Positions 9,604 through 19,010 of a stretch of DNA of 64,000 nucleotides are shown in pieces. The DNA is taken from the NCBI GenBank assembly GCA_022446815.1, contig JAKVCD010000009.1, forward strand, positions 62,001 to 126,000. Reading direction: 5' to 3'. The notes below the pieces were generated by a model. The model was not told the origin of the DNA. It ran no database searches and was given only the letters and a program-made list of their open reading frames with translations. This DNA comes from Planctomycetota bacterium. Its GTDB lineage: Bacteria; Planctomycetota; UBA1135; GCA-002686595. Positions within the stretch are counted from its first letter, which is position 1. Every line of letters begins with the position of its first letter. The position numbers and the translations under genes are program-made.

Positions 9604-10725
9604 TCAGCTGAAGATGCCAGTGATCTTCTCGAAGAAGGACTTGTTGCCAGTGTTCTCATTCTCAATCTTCGCGAACTCTTCGAGCAGCTCGCGCTGGCGA
9701 GAGCTGACCTTGGAGGGCACCTCGATGAAGACGCGCACAAGCTGGTCTCCCATGCGGCCGGTCTCCATTCCCGGGAGGCCTTGACCGCGCAGGCGGAAGA
9801 CCTTTCCGCTCTGCGTCCCTGCGGGGATCGCCATCTCGACTCTTCCAGTCAGCGTCGGCACCTCGACCTTGTCACCGAGGGCGAGCTGGGTGAAGGAGAA
9901 GGGGAACTCTGCGATCAGATCGGGCCCATGGCGCTGGAAGATCGGGTGCTCCTCCTCGTGGATGACACAGTAGAGGTCTCCGCGCGGACCGCCGGGGTCG
10001 CCGACATCACCCTCTCCCTGGATGCGCAGCTGCACGCCCTCTTCCACACCCCTGGGGACGCGGATGTCGATCTCCTGGTTTGACTGCACCTTCCCGGTCC
10101 CTCTGCAGCTCTTGCAAGGGTTCTCGATGATCTTGCCTTGGCCTCTGCAAGTAGGGCAGGGACTGGACATCGTGAAGAAGCCTTGGCTCCGCCGGACCTG
10201 CCCAGTGCCGCCGCAGGTGGGGCAGGTGACCGGTGCGGCACCACCCTCAGCGCCCGTGCCTTTGCAAGCACCACAGGACTCGTAGCGCTTGAGGGAGACG
10301 CGCTTCTCTGTACCTGAGTGGATCTCGTCGAGGGAGAGCTTTAGGGCGATTCTCAGGTCCCGGCCGGCGCGCGGTCCACGAGCTCTGCCTCTCCTGCCGC
10401 CGCCAAACATGTCTCCAAGGCCACCTCCGAAGATGTCGCCGAAGGCCTCAAAGATGTCCTCGATATTCGAGAAGCCCGCGCCCGGTCCTGCTCCGCCTCC
10501 GGCGAAGGCTTGGTGCCCGAACTGGTCATAGCGCTGTCGCTTCTCAGCGTCGCCGATGACGTCATAGGCCTCAGCCGCCTCTTTGAACTTCGCCTCTGCC
10601 CCCGGATTGTCCTTGTTGCGGTCCGGGTGCAGCTCCATAGCCAGCTTGCGATACTTCTTCTTGATCTCCTCGGGGCTCGCATTGCGAGCGACACCGAGGA
10701 CTTCGTAGTAGTCGCGCTGACTCAT
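9604..10725 (-). CDS. dnaJ: Chaperone protein DnaJ (type I)
   Basis: A 373-residue DnaK co-chaperone, from the ATG at 10723-10725 (MSQRDYYEVLGV); the longer frame adds nine non-conserved residues. The J domain carries the HPD motif (ELHPDRNKDN). A Gly/Phe-rich linker follows (GGGAGPGAGF), then the four zinc repeats CGACKGTG, CPTCGGTG, CPTCRGQG and CKSCRGTG, all intact, and the C-terminal client-binding domain ending LEEFAKIENENTG. A full type I DnaJ. It sits between groEL and grpE on the same strand, 64 bases after the second groEL. Confidence 0.96.
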   Translation of the reverse strand: MSQRDYYEVLGVARNASPEEIKKKYRKLAMELHPDRNKDNPGAEAKFKEAAEAYDVIGDAEKRQRYDQFGHQAFAGGGAGPGAGFSNIEDIFEAFGDIFGGGLGDMFGGGRRGRARGPRAGRDLRIALKLSLDEIHSGTEKRVSLKRYESCGACKGTGAEGGAAPVTCPTCGGTGQVRRSQGFFTMSSPCPTCRGQGKIIENPCKSCRGTGKVQSNQEIDIRVPRGVEEGVQLRIQGEGDVGDPGGPRGDLYCVIHEEEHPIFQRHGPDLIAEFPFSFTQLALGDKVEVPTLTGRVEMAIPAGTQSGKVFRLRGQGLPGMETGRMGDQLVRVFIEVPSKVSSRQRELLEEFAKIENENTGNKSFFEKITGIFS

Positions 10726-10789
10726 GTGCTTGGGCAAGGTGACGCCCCGCACCCTGAGGAGAGCGCGAGGCGGCTATGGATCCTCTGGT

Positions 10790-12397
10790 TCAGCTAACGC
10801 TGCCGTTTACGGGCTCGTCGTCGTCATCCTTGAGCTCAGTGACCATCGTGTCGGTCGTAAGCAGGAGACCAGAGATAGACGCTGCGTTCTGGAGGGCCGA
10901 GCGCACGACCTTCGCCGGGTCGATGATGCCAGCCTCGAACATGTCCACGTACTCGCCTGAGAGGGCGTTGAAGCCTGAGGTGCCGCCGTGCTCGCGGACG
11001 GTCTCGCAGACGACGGCGCCGTCGTGCCCAGCGTTTTCGGCGATCAAGCGCATGGGCGCCTCGAGCGCGCGAGCGATGATCGAAGCCCCGAAGCTCTCTT
11101 CGCCAGAGAGGTCGAGGGCGTTCACGGCGTTAGAGGCGGTCAGCAGCGCAACGCCGCCGCCGGGGACGGTGCCCTCAGCGATGGCTGCGCGGGTTGAGTT
11201 GAGCGAGTCCTCGAGGAGGTCCTTATAGGACTTCATCTCAGCCTCGGTCTTGCCGCCGACGCGCAGGACAGCGACGCCTCCTGAGAGCTTCGCGAGGCGC
11301 TCCTCGAGCTTCTCGCGGTCGTAGTCGCTCGAGGTGCGCTCGATCTGCGCCTTGATCTGGACGCAGCGGTCCTCGATAGCGCCGGCGTCGCCCGCGCCCT
11401 CAACGATGGTGCAAGAGTCCTTGGTGACGCGGATCTTTTTGGCTGTCCCGAAGTGCTCAGGGGTGACCTTCTCGATGGGGATCCCGAGCTCTTCCGTGAT
11501 CGCGGTCCCGCCGGTCAGCGCGGCGATGTCTCCGAGGTAGGCCTTGCGACGCTCGCCAAAGCCAGGCGCCTTCACCGCGCAGACGTTGAGGACGCCGCGC
11601 AGCTTGTTCACGACCAAGGCGGCGAGGGCCTCTCCCTCGATGTCCTCAGCGATCACGAGGAGCGGCGCGCCCTTCTGGGCGGCGGCCTCGAGCACCGGGA
11701 GGAACTCCCGCACGTTCGAGATCTTCTTGTTGTAGATGAAGATCAGCGGATCGGTGAGCTCGGCGGTGAGCTTGTTCATGTCCGTCGCGAAGTAGGGGGA
11801 GAGGAAGCCCTTGTCGAACTCCATTCCCTCGACGACGCGCAGCTCGGTCTCCATCCCGGAGCCCTCTTCGATGGTGATGACGCCTTGGTCGCCCACCTTC
11901 TCGAAGGCCTCAGCGAGGAGCTCACCGGTCTCTGCGTCGTTGTTCGCAGAGATCGCTGCGATGTTCGTCTTCTCTTCGCGAGAGGTGACGGGGCGCGACT
12001 GCTCACCGATGCTCGAGACGGCGGCTGCGACGGCCTTGTCGATGCCGTTGCGCAAAGCGATGGTGCTGACACCTGTGGCTAGGTAGCGCAGGCCCTCAGA
12101 GTAGATCGCGTCGGCGAGGACGGTCGCAGTGGTCGTGCCGTCGCCGGCGACGTCGTTCGTCTTGTTGGCGACCTCGTTCACGAGCTTCGCGCCCATGTTC
12201 TCGAAGGGGTCCTCGAGGTCGATCTCCTTGGAGACCGAGACGCCGTCTTTGGTGACGTGCGGGCCACCGAAGGACTTCTGGAGGATGACATTGCGGCCGG
12301 CGGGGCCGAGGGTGACGCGCACGGTGCGCGAGAGCTTTTGGATTCCGGCGCGCATCTTTTGGCGGGCGCCGTCGTCGAAGAGGATTTGCTTGGCCAT
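10790..12397 (-). CDS. groEL: Chaperonin GroEL, second paralogue (no GGM tail)
   Basis: A 535-residue 60-kDa chaperonin. Nucleotide-site motifs are present ([27 protein letters not shown]). Instead of the flexible Gly-Met tail the C terminus is short and acidic ([12 protein letters not shown]). The N terminus differs clearly from its neighbour ([15 protein letters not shown] against [15 protein letters not shown]), so this is an old paralogue pair and not a recent copy. It follows the first groEL after 71 bases. Loss of the GGM tail is seen in paralogous GroELs with altered client range or stress expression in other bacteria; which applies here is not known. Confidence 0.93.
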   Translation of the reverse strand: MAKQILFDDGARQKMRAGIQKLSRTVRVTLGPAGRNVILQKSFGGPHVTKDGVSVSKEIDLEDPFENMGAKLVNEVANKTNDVAGDGTTTATVLADAIYSEGLRYLATGVSTIALRNGIDKAVAAAVSSIGEQSRPVTSREEKTNIAAISANNDAETGELLAEAFEKVGDQGVITIEEGSGMETELRVVEGMEFDKGFLSPYFATDMNKLTAELTDPLIFIYNKKISNVREFLPVLEAAAQKGAPLLVIAEDIEGEALAALVVNKLRGVLNVCAVKAPGFGERRKAYLGDIAALTGGTAITEELGIPIEKVTPEHFGTAKKIRVTKDSCTIVEGAGDAGAIEDRCVQIKAQIERTSSDYDREKLEERLAKLSGGVAVLRVGGKTEAEMKSYKDLLEDSLNSTRAAIAEGTVPGGGVALLTASNAVNALDLSGEESFGASIIARALEAPMRLIAENAGHDGAVVCETVREHGGTSGFNALSGEYVDMFEAGIIDPAKVVRSALQNAASISGLLLTTDTMVTELKDDDDEPVNGSVS

Positions 12398-12468
12398 GAC
12401 TGAGGGTTCCTTGTTCGTTGAGTTGTTCTGTGTGTGTTGGTGGTGGTACGGGGAGGGTGTTGCTCGGC

Positions 12469-14151
12469 TTAGAAGCCCATGCCGCCCATGCCTCCCATTC
12501 CGCCCATTCCGCCCATGCCGCCCATGTCATCCATCCCTTCCATGCCATCGCCGCCGACAGGGGGGCCAGCGGGCTGGGGCTTCGTGGCGATGAGCGCGTC
12601 CGTCGTGAGCAAGAGCCCGGCGACGCTCGCTGCGTTGTTTAGAGCTGCCTTGGTGACCTTGAGGGGGTCGACGATCCCCATGTCGAACATGTCGCCATAC
12701 TCGGCGGTGTGAGCGTTGAAGCCCCAGGAGGGGGAGTCCTCGCGCATGACGCGGTGGGTGATGACTCCGCCGTCGTGCCCGGCGTTCATCGCGATCTGCG
12801 CCACAGGGCGTCCGACCGCCTCGAAGAGGAGGTCGAGGCCCATGCCATAGTCATCGTCCGGACGCTCCATGCCGTTCAGGGCGGCGCGGGCGCGCAGTAG
12901 CGCGGTGCCGCCTCCGGGGAGGATCCCCTCAGCGACCGCAGCGCGGGTCGCGTGGAGAGCGTCCTCGATGAGGGCCTTGCGCTCCTTGACCTCAGTGTCG
13001 GTCGCGCCGCCCACGTTGATCTGGGCGATGCCGCCGGTGAGCTTGGCGAGGCGCTCTTGGAGCTTCTCGCGGTCATAGTCACTGCTGGTGCCTTCGATCT
13101 GCTGGCGGATCTGGTTGACCCGGCCCTCGACGGCCTCCCTGCTGCCAGCGCCTGAGACGATGGTGGTGGCGTCCGAGTCGATCACGACGCGGCCGGCGGT
13201 GCCGAGGTCCTCTGCTGTGACCTGCTCGAGCTCACGCCCGAGGTCCTTCATGACTGCGGTCGCGCCGGTCATAGCTGCGATGTCTTCGAGCATGGCCTTG
13301 CGGCGCTCTCCGTAGCCAGGGGCCTTGACCGCGCAGACATTGAGGACGCCGCGCAGCTTGTTCACCACGAGGGTGGCGAGGGCCTCAGACTCGATGTCCT
13401 CAGCGATGATGAGGAGCGGCTTGTTGGACTGCTTGCAGATCTCGAGGATCGGGACGAGCTTCTGCACGCTGGAGATCTTGGTCTCATGCACGAGGATCAG
13501 CGGATCCTCGTACACGGTCTCCATGGCGTTGGGGTCCGTGGCGAAGTGGGGAGAGAGGAAGCCGCGGTCAAACTGCATGCCCTCGACGACGTCGACCTCG
13601 GTCTCCAAGGTCTTGCCGTCCTCCACCGTGATGACGCCGTCCTTGCCGACCTTCTCCATCGCGTCCGCGATAAGCGCGCCTGTAGCGGGGTCGTTATTCG
13701 CTGAGATGGTCGCGACCTGCGCGATGGCCTCAGAGGTCTCCACGGTGCGGGCCATACCCTCGAGACTCTCAGTGATGGCAGCCGCGCCGTCCTTGATCGC
13801 TGCGAGGAGGCGCGCGGGGGCTGCGCCAGCTGTGATCGCGCGCAGGCCGTGGCTGAAGATGGCCTCGGTGAGGAGCGTCGCTGTGGTCGTGCCGTCTCCA
13901 GCGACGTCCGAGGTCTTCGAGGCGACCTCCTTCACGAGCTGGGCGCCCATGTGCTCGTACTTGTCCTTGAGCTGGATCTCCTCAGCGACGGTGACGCCGT
14001 CCTTGGTGATCGTGGGGGCACCCCATCCCTTGTCGAGGACGGCGTTGCGTCCCCGGGGACCGAGGGTGGTCGTGACTGCCTTGGCGAGCTTCTCGACGCC
14101 GCGTTGAATGGAGGCGCGGGCGTCGGCCTCGAAAACCATCTGCTTGACCAT
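12469..14151 (-). CDS. groEL: Chaperonin GroEL, first paralogue (with GGM tail)
   Basis: A 560-residue chaperonin subunit that would form the double-ring folding chamber. It has the ATPase signatures [19 protein letters not shown] and PGGGTALL, and ends with a Gly-Gly-Met repeat tail (five GGM units before GF) that fills the ring cavity in canonical GroEL. The tail is encoded by a short CAT/CCC-CCG repeat at 12477-12530. It heads the chaperone operon. No groES is found immediately upstream, where it normally lies, nor anywhere in the window. No HrcA/CIRCE inverted repeat was seen in the 350 bases upstream. Confidence 0.95.
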   Translation of the reverse strand: MVKQMVFEADARASIQRGVEKLAKAVTTTLGPRGRNAVLDKGWGAPTITKDGVTVAEEIQLKDKYEHMGAQLVKEVASKTSDVAGDGTTTATLLTEAIFSHGLRAITAGAAPARLLAAIKDGAAAITESLEGMARTVETSEAIAQVATISANNDPATGALIADAMEKVGKDGVITVEDGKTLETEVDVVEGMQFDRGFLSPHFATDPNAMETVYEDPLILVHETKISSVQKLVPILEICKQSNKPLLIIAEDIESEALATLVVNKLRGVLNVCAVKAPGYGERRKAMLEDIAAMTGATAVMKDLGRELEQVTAEDLGTAGRVVIDSDATTIVSGAGSREAVEGRVNQIRQQIEGTSSDYDREKLQERLAKLTGGIAQINVGGATDTEVKERKALIEDALHATRAAVAEGILPGGGTALLRARAALNGMERPDDDYGMGLDLLFEAVGRPVAQIAMNAGHDGGVITHRVMREDSPSWGFNAHTAEYGDMFDMGIVDPLKVTKAALNNAASVAGLLLTTDALIATKPQPAGPPVGGDGMEGMDDMGGMGGMGGMGGMGGMGF

Positions 14152-14507
14152 GTGAGTCTGTTCTTTGTGCTGTGTGGTGCGCTAGGGGCGGTTCTTGTGG
14201 TGAATCACCCTGGACAGGCCAGGGCTTGAGGGCAGTGGTGTGCAAGAAGAGTGCCGTGCGATCTTGATATCTAAGCAACTGGAATGAAATGACTTACGCT
14301 TGATGTCTGGGGTGGCGGGGCTGCCGGAATGGCAGGGGATGGCGGGGGGGAGAGCATGATCTGCCAAGGTGGCACCCCTCATGGATGAGCCCTCTGAGAG
14401 GGTGTCTTAGGCGCCAATCCCTGTCCTAGAGAGGCGCTTGGGTCTTGCTCAGCGGCTTTGACGTACATCGAAGGTAGTGAGGCCAGGTCTCTCGCTATCA
14501 TCCTCGC
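14152..14507. other. Divergent intergenic region upstream of groEL
   Basis: No gene is seen in these 356 bases, which must hold the promoters of the chaperone operon (minus) and the NPCBM-protein gene (plus). I looked for a CIRCE element and for a clear heat-shock sigma promoter and found neither. One inverted repeat, CCCTGG-ACAGG-CCAGGG (14208-14224), lies about 60 bases upstream of the groEL start and could be an operator or a 5'-leader hairpin. Confidence 0.4.
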
Positions 14508-15671
14508 GTGCTCTCCCTACTCACAACACTTCTACTCTGTCCTCAGGAGCCGCTACAGGTGATCCTGGAGGCTCCTGATGGGGCGCTGGTGACCCATGAC
14601 CTCGCCACGCCCTTGGCCGCCCCGCTCCCTGAGGGGGTGTCCTTCGTCCGCTACTCAGAGCCGGCGATGGTCTCTGTAGCCCAGGCTGGCAGCGCCGCTG
14701 TCGAGCTCCTCGACGGAGGTCGCGTCACCGCACAGGTGATAGGCGGCGAGGGCGACTTTGTTGACGTCTCTATCCTCGGGGACGCGCGCCTCAGGGTGAG
14801 CGTGGACGAGCTCTCTTCGATCGTCATCTCTGACCGCATTCCGGCCGCGTGGGGGAGCAGGCTCGAGCCGAGCGATGAGGGTGATCGCGTCTATCGTCTC
14901 GCTCCTCGAGGGCTCGAGCGGCTGGAAGGGACCTTGGAAGAGTTCACAGAGACGGGGATCCTCTTCGCGACTCGGGTCGGCTCCAAAGAGCTCCCGTGGA
15001 GCGAGGTCTGCGCGCTCTTCATTGAGCCTCTCGGGGAAGAGCCTTTGGTTCCGCCCAGCGGTCAGCTCGTGGTGGTGGACCTCGCGGATGGTGGGAGACT
15101 ACACGCGGGCTTGCTCGAGATCAGGGCCGCTGAGATGGACCTCGTGACCCGCGCTGGCAGAGGTCTCCGCTTGAAGCGCCCAGCTGTGGCAGAGCTGTTC
15201 GTCCCGGGCTCCGGTGCTCGTTACCTCTCTGAGCTCACACCGCAAGCGGTCGGTCCTGAGGGCTCACCCTTTGGTGATGGCTTCGGCATGGTCTGGCCGC
15301 ATCGTCTTGATCGCAGCGTGAGCGGCGGACCCCTTCGCTGCGGGGGCCGGCTCTACACGCGGGGCATCGGCGTCCATGCGCCGAGCAAGCTCCGGTGGGA
15401 GCTAGATGGCTCGTGGAGCGCGCTCAAGCTCGCGATCGGTGTCGACGATGAGGTGCTCGAGCTAGCTGGGCGAGGCTCCGTAATCTTCCGCGTCGTAGTC
15501 GACGGGGAAGCGCGCTTCGAGAGCGAGGTGATGAGGGGCGGGCGCGCTCCTCTCGAGGTCCCTCGCATTTCCTTAGAGGGCGCCGCAGAGCTCAGGCTTG
15601 AAGTGGAGATGGCGAGCGACCTGCACGTCGCTGATCGCGCCGACTGGCTCCGTCCAGTACTCATTCGCTGA
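14508..15671 (+). CDS. Secreted NPCBM-domain protein
   Basis: A 387-residue protein with a GTG start at 14508 and a short hydrophobic leader (LSLLTTLLLCPQ) read as a signal peptide. The last 150 residues form an NPCBM/NEW2-type carbohydrate-binding module: RCGGRLYTRGIGVHAPSKLRWEL, IGVDDEV, VIFRVVVDGEARFESEVMRGG and the closing ELRLEVEMASD. The first 230 residues are beta-rich repeats without a known catalytic domain. NPCBM modules bind galactose-type glycans and are abundant in planctomycetes. Probably a secreted or periplasmic sugar-binding protein. Confidence 0.82.
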   Translation: MLSLLTTLLLCPQEPLQVILEAPDGALVTHDLATPLAAPLPEGVSFVRYSEPAMVSVAQAGSAAVELLDGGRVTAQVIGGEGDFVDVSILGDARLRVSVDELSSIVISDRIPAAWGSRLEPSDEGDRVYRLAPRGLERLEGTLEEFTETGILFATRVGSKELPWSEVCALFIEPLGEEPLVPPSGQLVVVDLADGGRLHAGLLEIRAAEMDLVTRAGRGLRLKRPAVAELFVPGSGARYLSELTPQAVGPEGSPFGDGFGMVWPHRLDRSVSGGPLRCGGRLYTRGIGVHAPSKLRWELDGSWSALKLAIGVDDEVLELAGRGSVIFRVVVDGEARFESEVMRGGRAPLEVPRISLEGAAELRLEVEMASDLHVADRADWLRPVLIR

Positions 15672-15731
15672 CTCCTCTGTACAGAGCCTTGGCCCCAAAG
15701 CCTTGAGGATGTTCTAGGTCGAGTACTGCCC

Positions 15732-16679
15732 TTAGGAGCTCTCACCGTCACGGTCAGTGTTGAGCGAGGGGTGGAAGACTGCGCGGTTGCCGCCCGCGCG
15801 CTTTGCGGAGCGCAGCGCCTCCTCAGCGTGCTCGCGGAGCTGTTCGCGGGTGGCGGGGTACCCCTTCGAGAAGGTCTGGAAGCCGATGCTGGCCGAGACG
15901 GGCAGTGTGATGCTCCTCCCAGTCAGCGCGCCAGAGAGGGCGAGCTCGCCCACGCTCCAGATCGCGTCTCGGAGCCGAACACAGACATAGGCTGCCTCGA
16001 GCGGGCCCGTGAACGGGAGGATGACGCCGAACTCGTCGCCGCCGAGCCGGAAGGCGAGGTCTTCGGTGCGCAGGGCGTTGCGGATCGCGTCGCCCACGCG
16101 GGAGATCACGAGGTCACCGACGGTGTGGTCGAAGGTCTTGTTCACGCGACCAAAGCGATCTAGATCCAAGATCACCAGGGTGATGTCGAACTCGTGCCTA
16201 CCCGCTGCGGAGAAGAGCTCCTCGAGGCGCTCCTCGAAGGCCTCCTTCCGGAGCAGCCCGGTCCAGTCATAGGAGGCGCGGTAGCGCAGCTCCTCTACCT
16301 CGTCGCGATAGGCGACCTGGTGCAGCAGTCGGTCGATGCGCAGGAGGTACTCGTCTATGGGCGCCTCCCGGTGGATCAGATCCCAGACCGCACCCTCCAC
16401 TCGCCGGCCTACCTCGACAGAGCCGTCTAGGTGAGCTGGGTCTGTGACCAGGAGGAGGGAGGTGCTCTCTGTGTCGAGGCAGTAGCGCTCGATCTGCTCC
16501 ACCTCGACCTGCCCACCTTCGGAGAGGGGGTCTAGCACGACGAGCTCTGGATGCGACCTCTCCAAGGCCTCGCGCGTCTCGCGGAGGTTCTGCGTGAAGA
16601 GAGTGGGGCGCCCGGCATCCTCGAGGGCCTTTTGGATGCGCTCGAGGCCTGCCCCACGGTGGTCAGCGAGGAGAATCAT
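15732..16679 (-). CDS. Diguanylate cyclase with receiver-like N-terminal domain
   Basis: A 315-residue c-di-GMP synthase. The C-terminal GGDEF domain is complete: RLGGDEFG at about residues 211-218, the substrate-site Asp/Asn region DLDRFGRVNKTFDH, and a product-inhibition I-site RTED exactly five residues before GGDEF. The N-terminal 120 residues look like a CheY-type receiver fold (ILLADHRGAG, VVLDP as possible phospho-Asp), but the acidic pocket is degraded (ADHRG in place of the usual paired Asp), so phosphorylation is doubtful. Soluble, cytoplasmic. No histidine kinase lies nearby. Confidence 0.9.
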   Translation of the reverse strand: MILLADHRGAGLERIQKALEDAGRPTLFTQNLRETREALERSHPELVVLDPLSEGGQVEVEQIERYCLDTESTSLLLVTDPAHLDGSVEVGRRVEGAVWDLIHREAPIDEYLLRIDRLLHQVAYRDEVEELRYRASYDWTGLLRKEAFEERLEELFSAAGRHEFDITLVILDLDRFGRVNKTFDHTVGDLVISRVGDAIRNALRTEDLAFRLGGDEFGVILPFTGPLEAAYVCVRLRDAIWSVGELALSGALTGRSITLPVSASIGFQTFSKGYPATREQLREHAEEALRSAKRAGGNRAVFHPSLNTDRDGESS

Positions 16680-16796
16680 GGTGTGATTGGGGCCCCTAGG
16701 CGCCCTTGCGGCGCGCCCAGACCCCTAGCGAGGAGGGTGGGGACCCATCGAATCCTACCCCAGGGGTGCTTTTCAGGCGTGATGAGCTCTCTGGCG

Positions 16797-16824
16797 TTGA
16801 CCGAGGGGGGCTCGTGGCTAGAAT
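16797..16824 (+). promoter_or_regulatory. Sigma-70-type promoter of rpsB-tsf
   Basis: TTGACC (16797-16802) and TAGAAT (16819-16824), each one mismatch from consensus, are separated by 16 bases; transcription would start near 16831, about 200 bases before rpsB. This is the best promoter by eye in the window and fits a highly expressed ribosomal-protein operon. Confidence 0.6.
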
Positions 16825-16840
16825 GGTCGCCCCTAAAACG

Positions 16841-16870
16841 CCGGGAGGAGTGTCCTCTCGGGTTCTTTTT
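16841..16870 (+). terminator. Terminator-like hairpin (possible attenuator) in rpsB leader
   Basis: CCGGGAGGA-GTG-TCCTCTCGG forms a 9-pair stem (one G-U) with a 3-base loop, followed at once by GTTCTTTTT. This has the form of an intrinsic terminator and begins only about 10 bases after the predicted transcription start. No gene on the plus strand lies upstream for it to terminate, so it may attenuate rpsB-tsf or end a very short RNA. Confidence 0.5.
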
Positions 16871-17033
16871 CTGCCTGCATAAGCAGGCCATCACAGCCGA
16901 GTCCCCGGGGCCTTGACCCCGCGCGCCTCCCCTGCAGAAGCCGCCGGCCACGAGCGATAGGCCGGCCCTAGGTGAAGGGGTTGGACGGGAGCGCAGAGGC
17001 GCTCCGATTCGACAACCAATGGAGACAATTCCT
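16871..17033 (+). promoter_or_regulatory. Structured 5' leader of rpsB (possible S2 autoregulatory site)
   Basis: Two further perfect hairpins are visible: GCCTGC-ATAA-GCAGGC (16873-16888) and GGAGCGC-AGAG-GCGCTCC (16988-17005), the second ending 28 bases before the chosen rpsB start. In other bacteria S2 represses its own mRNA through a structured rpsB leader. I cannot match these helices to the known leader consensus by eye, so that role is inference. No reading frame of note lies in the leader. Confidence 0.4.
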
Positions 17034-18005
17034 ATGGAGATCGCAAGCGTACAAGAGCTGATCGACGCTGGTGTGCACTTCGGGTGCCGCGTGGCGCGCC
17101 GCAACCCGCGCATGGAGCCGTACATCTACGGCCGGCGCAACATGATTCACATCATCGATCTGCGGGAGACCCTGAAGGGGATCCTGCGCGCGCAGAACCT
17201 GCTCTATCACATGGCTGCTGAAGGCAGCTCGATCCTCTGGGTCGGCACCAAGCGCCAGATCAAGGGCGTCATCCTCGAGGCCGGCGAGCGGACGGGGATG
17301 CCCGTCGTCACCGAGCGCTGGATCGGCGGCACGCTCACCAACTTCTCAGTTATCCGCAGTCGACTCCGTCGCCTCGAAGAGCTCGAGCGTATGGAAGAGG
17401 ACGGCTCTATCAACGAGGGCTCGAAGAAGATGGGCGCGACCCTGCGCCGCGAGAAGCGCAAGATCACCCGCAACCTCGGCGGCATCCGCGAGATGTCCAC
17501 CATCCCCGGCGCGATGGTCGTGGTCGATCCCGCCCGCGAGTACAACGCGGTGCGCGAGGCGCGCAAGCTCGGGATCGTCGTCATCGGCATCCTCGATACG
17601 GACTGCGACCCGTCTGAGATGGACATTGTCATCCCCGGTAACGACGACGCGTTGAAGTCAGCGCGGCTCATGGTTGAGCAGCTCGTCGGCGCCGTTGAGG
17701 AGGGCAGCGCGAACCACCGTGAGGCGCTCGCAGCGGCTGAGGTCGCAGAGCACCACGAGGAAGAGGCCACCTTCGAGGGTGAGCCCCGTCCGACCCGTGC
17801 GATCCGTCCGATCCCTGAGATGGTCACCTCAGAAGGTGGCGAGGCTGCCCCTGAAGCGTCTGCCGAGGCCCCCGCAGAGGAGCCGGCAGCCGAAGCGGCT
17901 CCGGCGGCCGAAGAGGCCCCCGCTGAAGCGCCCGCAGAGGAGGCCCCCCAAGAGGAGCCCGCTGCTGAAGAGGCGCCCAGCGAGGACGAAGCTTCCAAGG
18001 AGTAA
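17034..18005 (+). CDS. rpsB: 30S ribosomal protein S2 with long acidic tail
   Basis: About 323 residues. I choose the ATG at 17034 (MEIASVQELIDAGVHFG) over the one at 17019: it matches the usual S2 start and has GGAG nine bases upstream. Core S2 motifs are present (YIYGRRNMIHIIDLR, ILWVGTKRQIKG, RWIGGTLTNF, PGAMVVVDP, ARKLGIVVIGILDTDCDP). The core ends near residue 225, followed by about 95 residues rich in Ala, Glu and Pro (repeats such as AEEAPAEAPAEE), an extension absent from classical S2. Followed by tsf in the conserved order. Confidence 0.95.
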   Translation: MEIASVQELIDAGVHFGCRVARRNPRMEPYIYGRRNMIHIIDLRETLKGILRAQNLLYHMAAEGSSILWVGTKRQIKGVILEAGERTGMPVVTERWIGGTLTNFSVIRSRLRRLEELERMEEDGSINEGSKKMGATLRREKRKITRNLGGIREMSTIPGAMVVVDPAREYNAVREARKLGIVVIGILDTDCDPSEMDIVIPGNDDALKSARLMVEQLVGAVEEGSANHREALAAAEVAEHHEEEATFEGEPRPTRAIRPIPEMVTSEGGEAAPEASAEAPAEEPAAEAAPAAEEAPAEAPAEEAPQEEPAAEEAPSEDEASKE

Positions 18006-18012
18006 GACAGGA

Positions 18013-18031
18013 GGCCCCGCACCGCGGGGCC
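18013..18031 (+). terminator. Hairpin between rpsB and tsf
   Basis: GGCCCCGC-ACC-GCGGGGCC, a perfect 8-pair stem 8 bases after the rpsB stop. There is no T-run, so it is more likely an mRNA-stability or partial-attenuation element that sets the S2/EF-Ts ratio than a full terminator. A second small hairpin, AGGGGC-GCT-GCCCCT, follows at about 18044-18058. Confidence 0.45.
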
Positions 18032-18132
18032 TGCATCTGACCCAGGGGCGCTGCCCCTTTGAAACAAGAGAGCGCGCGCTCTGACTCGCGCGTACCCAAG
18101 AACCCAACTCAAGAGAACTAGCGACAAAAGCT

Positions 18133-18975
18133 ATGACGATTTCAGCAAGCCAAGTGAAGGAGCTTCGGGACCAGACCGGGGCCGCGATGATGGACTGCAA
18201 AGAGGCCCTCCAGGAGACCGGCGGGGACTTCGAAGCGGCGGTCGACTTCCTGCGCAAGAAGGGCCTTAAGTCTGCGGACAAGAAGGCGAGCCGAGCGACC
18301 AGCGAAGGTCGCGTCTATGCGAGCATTGACGCGGACGGTAAGGGCGCGAACCTCGTCAGCGTGAACTGCGAGACGGACTTCGTCGCACGCACGCCTGACT
18401 TTGAGGCGCTGCTTGAGGGCCTCTGCGCTCACGTCGGCAGCGAGAAGCCTGAGAGCGCCGAAGCCATGCTTGAGCAGGCTTGGGCTAGCGGCGGTACTGT
18501 GGCTGACGCTGTGAAAGAGACCATCGGCAAGCTCGGCGAGAACATTCTCCTCGCGGGGGCAGGTCGTATCGAGTGTGAGGACGGCTGGGTCGGCTCTTAC
18601 ATCCACCACAACCAGAAGGTCGGCGCTATCGCCGCGGTCAAGACCTCTAAGACTCAGGAGGAGGCCGCAGAGACGCTCAAGAACCTGTGCATGCACTGCA
18701 CGGCCAACAACCCCCTCGGCCTCAACCGGGACGAGATCCCCGAGGCCGTGGTCGAGCGTGAGAAGGCCATCTACATGGATGAGGTGAAGGACAAGCCTGA
18801 GGAGATCCAGGAGAAGATCATGGGCGGCAAGCTCGACAAGTACTTCGCCGGCATCTGCCTCAACGATCAGCCCTGGGTTTGGGATGACAAGTCATCCACC
18901 AGCGCCGCGATCAAGGCTGCCCTCGGCGACGACGCTGAGATCCTAGGCTTCATCCGCTACGAGATCGGCGAGTGA
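18133..18975 (+). CDS. tsf: Translation elongation factor Ts
   Basis: A 280-residue guanine nucleotide exchange factor for EF-Tu. It has the N-terminal UBA-like domain (VKELRDQTGAAMMDCKEAL), the core signature VNCETDFVART, and the dimerisation/C-terminal region with GLNRDEIPEAVVEREKAIY and LNDQPWVWDD (the usual LLxQPFV site). Length is normal. Ends before a strong terminator, so rpsB-tsf is a closed unit. Confidence 0.96.
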   Translation: MTISASQVKELRDQTGAAMMDCKEALQETGGDFEAAVDFLRKKGLKSADKKASRATSEGRVYASIDADGKGANLVSVNCETDFVARTPDFEALLEGLCAHVGSEKPESAEAMLEQAWASGGTVADAVKETIGKLGENILLAGAGRIECEDGWVGSYIHHNQKVGAIAAVKTSKTQEEAAETLKNLCMHCTANNPLGLNRDEIPEAVVEREKAIYMDEVKDKPEEIQEKIMGGKLDKYFAGICLNDQPWVWDDKSSTSAAIKAALGDDAEILGFIRYEIGE

Positions 18976-19010
18976 CCTAGCTCCTGGGGCTGGCCCCCAG
19001 AGTGAAACGA

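Noticed and set aside
12129-12593. Long frames on the strand opposite groEL and other genes
   Set aside because: These are shadow frames of GC-rich coding sequence; the opposite strand carries unmistakable protein families.
14152-14400. CIRCE element upstream of groEL
   Set aside because: GAGTGCC at 14250 resembles half of the site, but no TTAGCACTC partner with 9-base spacing exists on either strand.
15675-15686. Palindrome CTCTGTACAGAG after the NPCBM gene
   Set aside because: It has no loop and no T-run, so it is not a terminator, and a 12-base palindrome may occur by chance.
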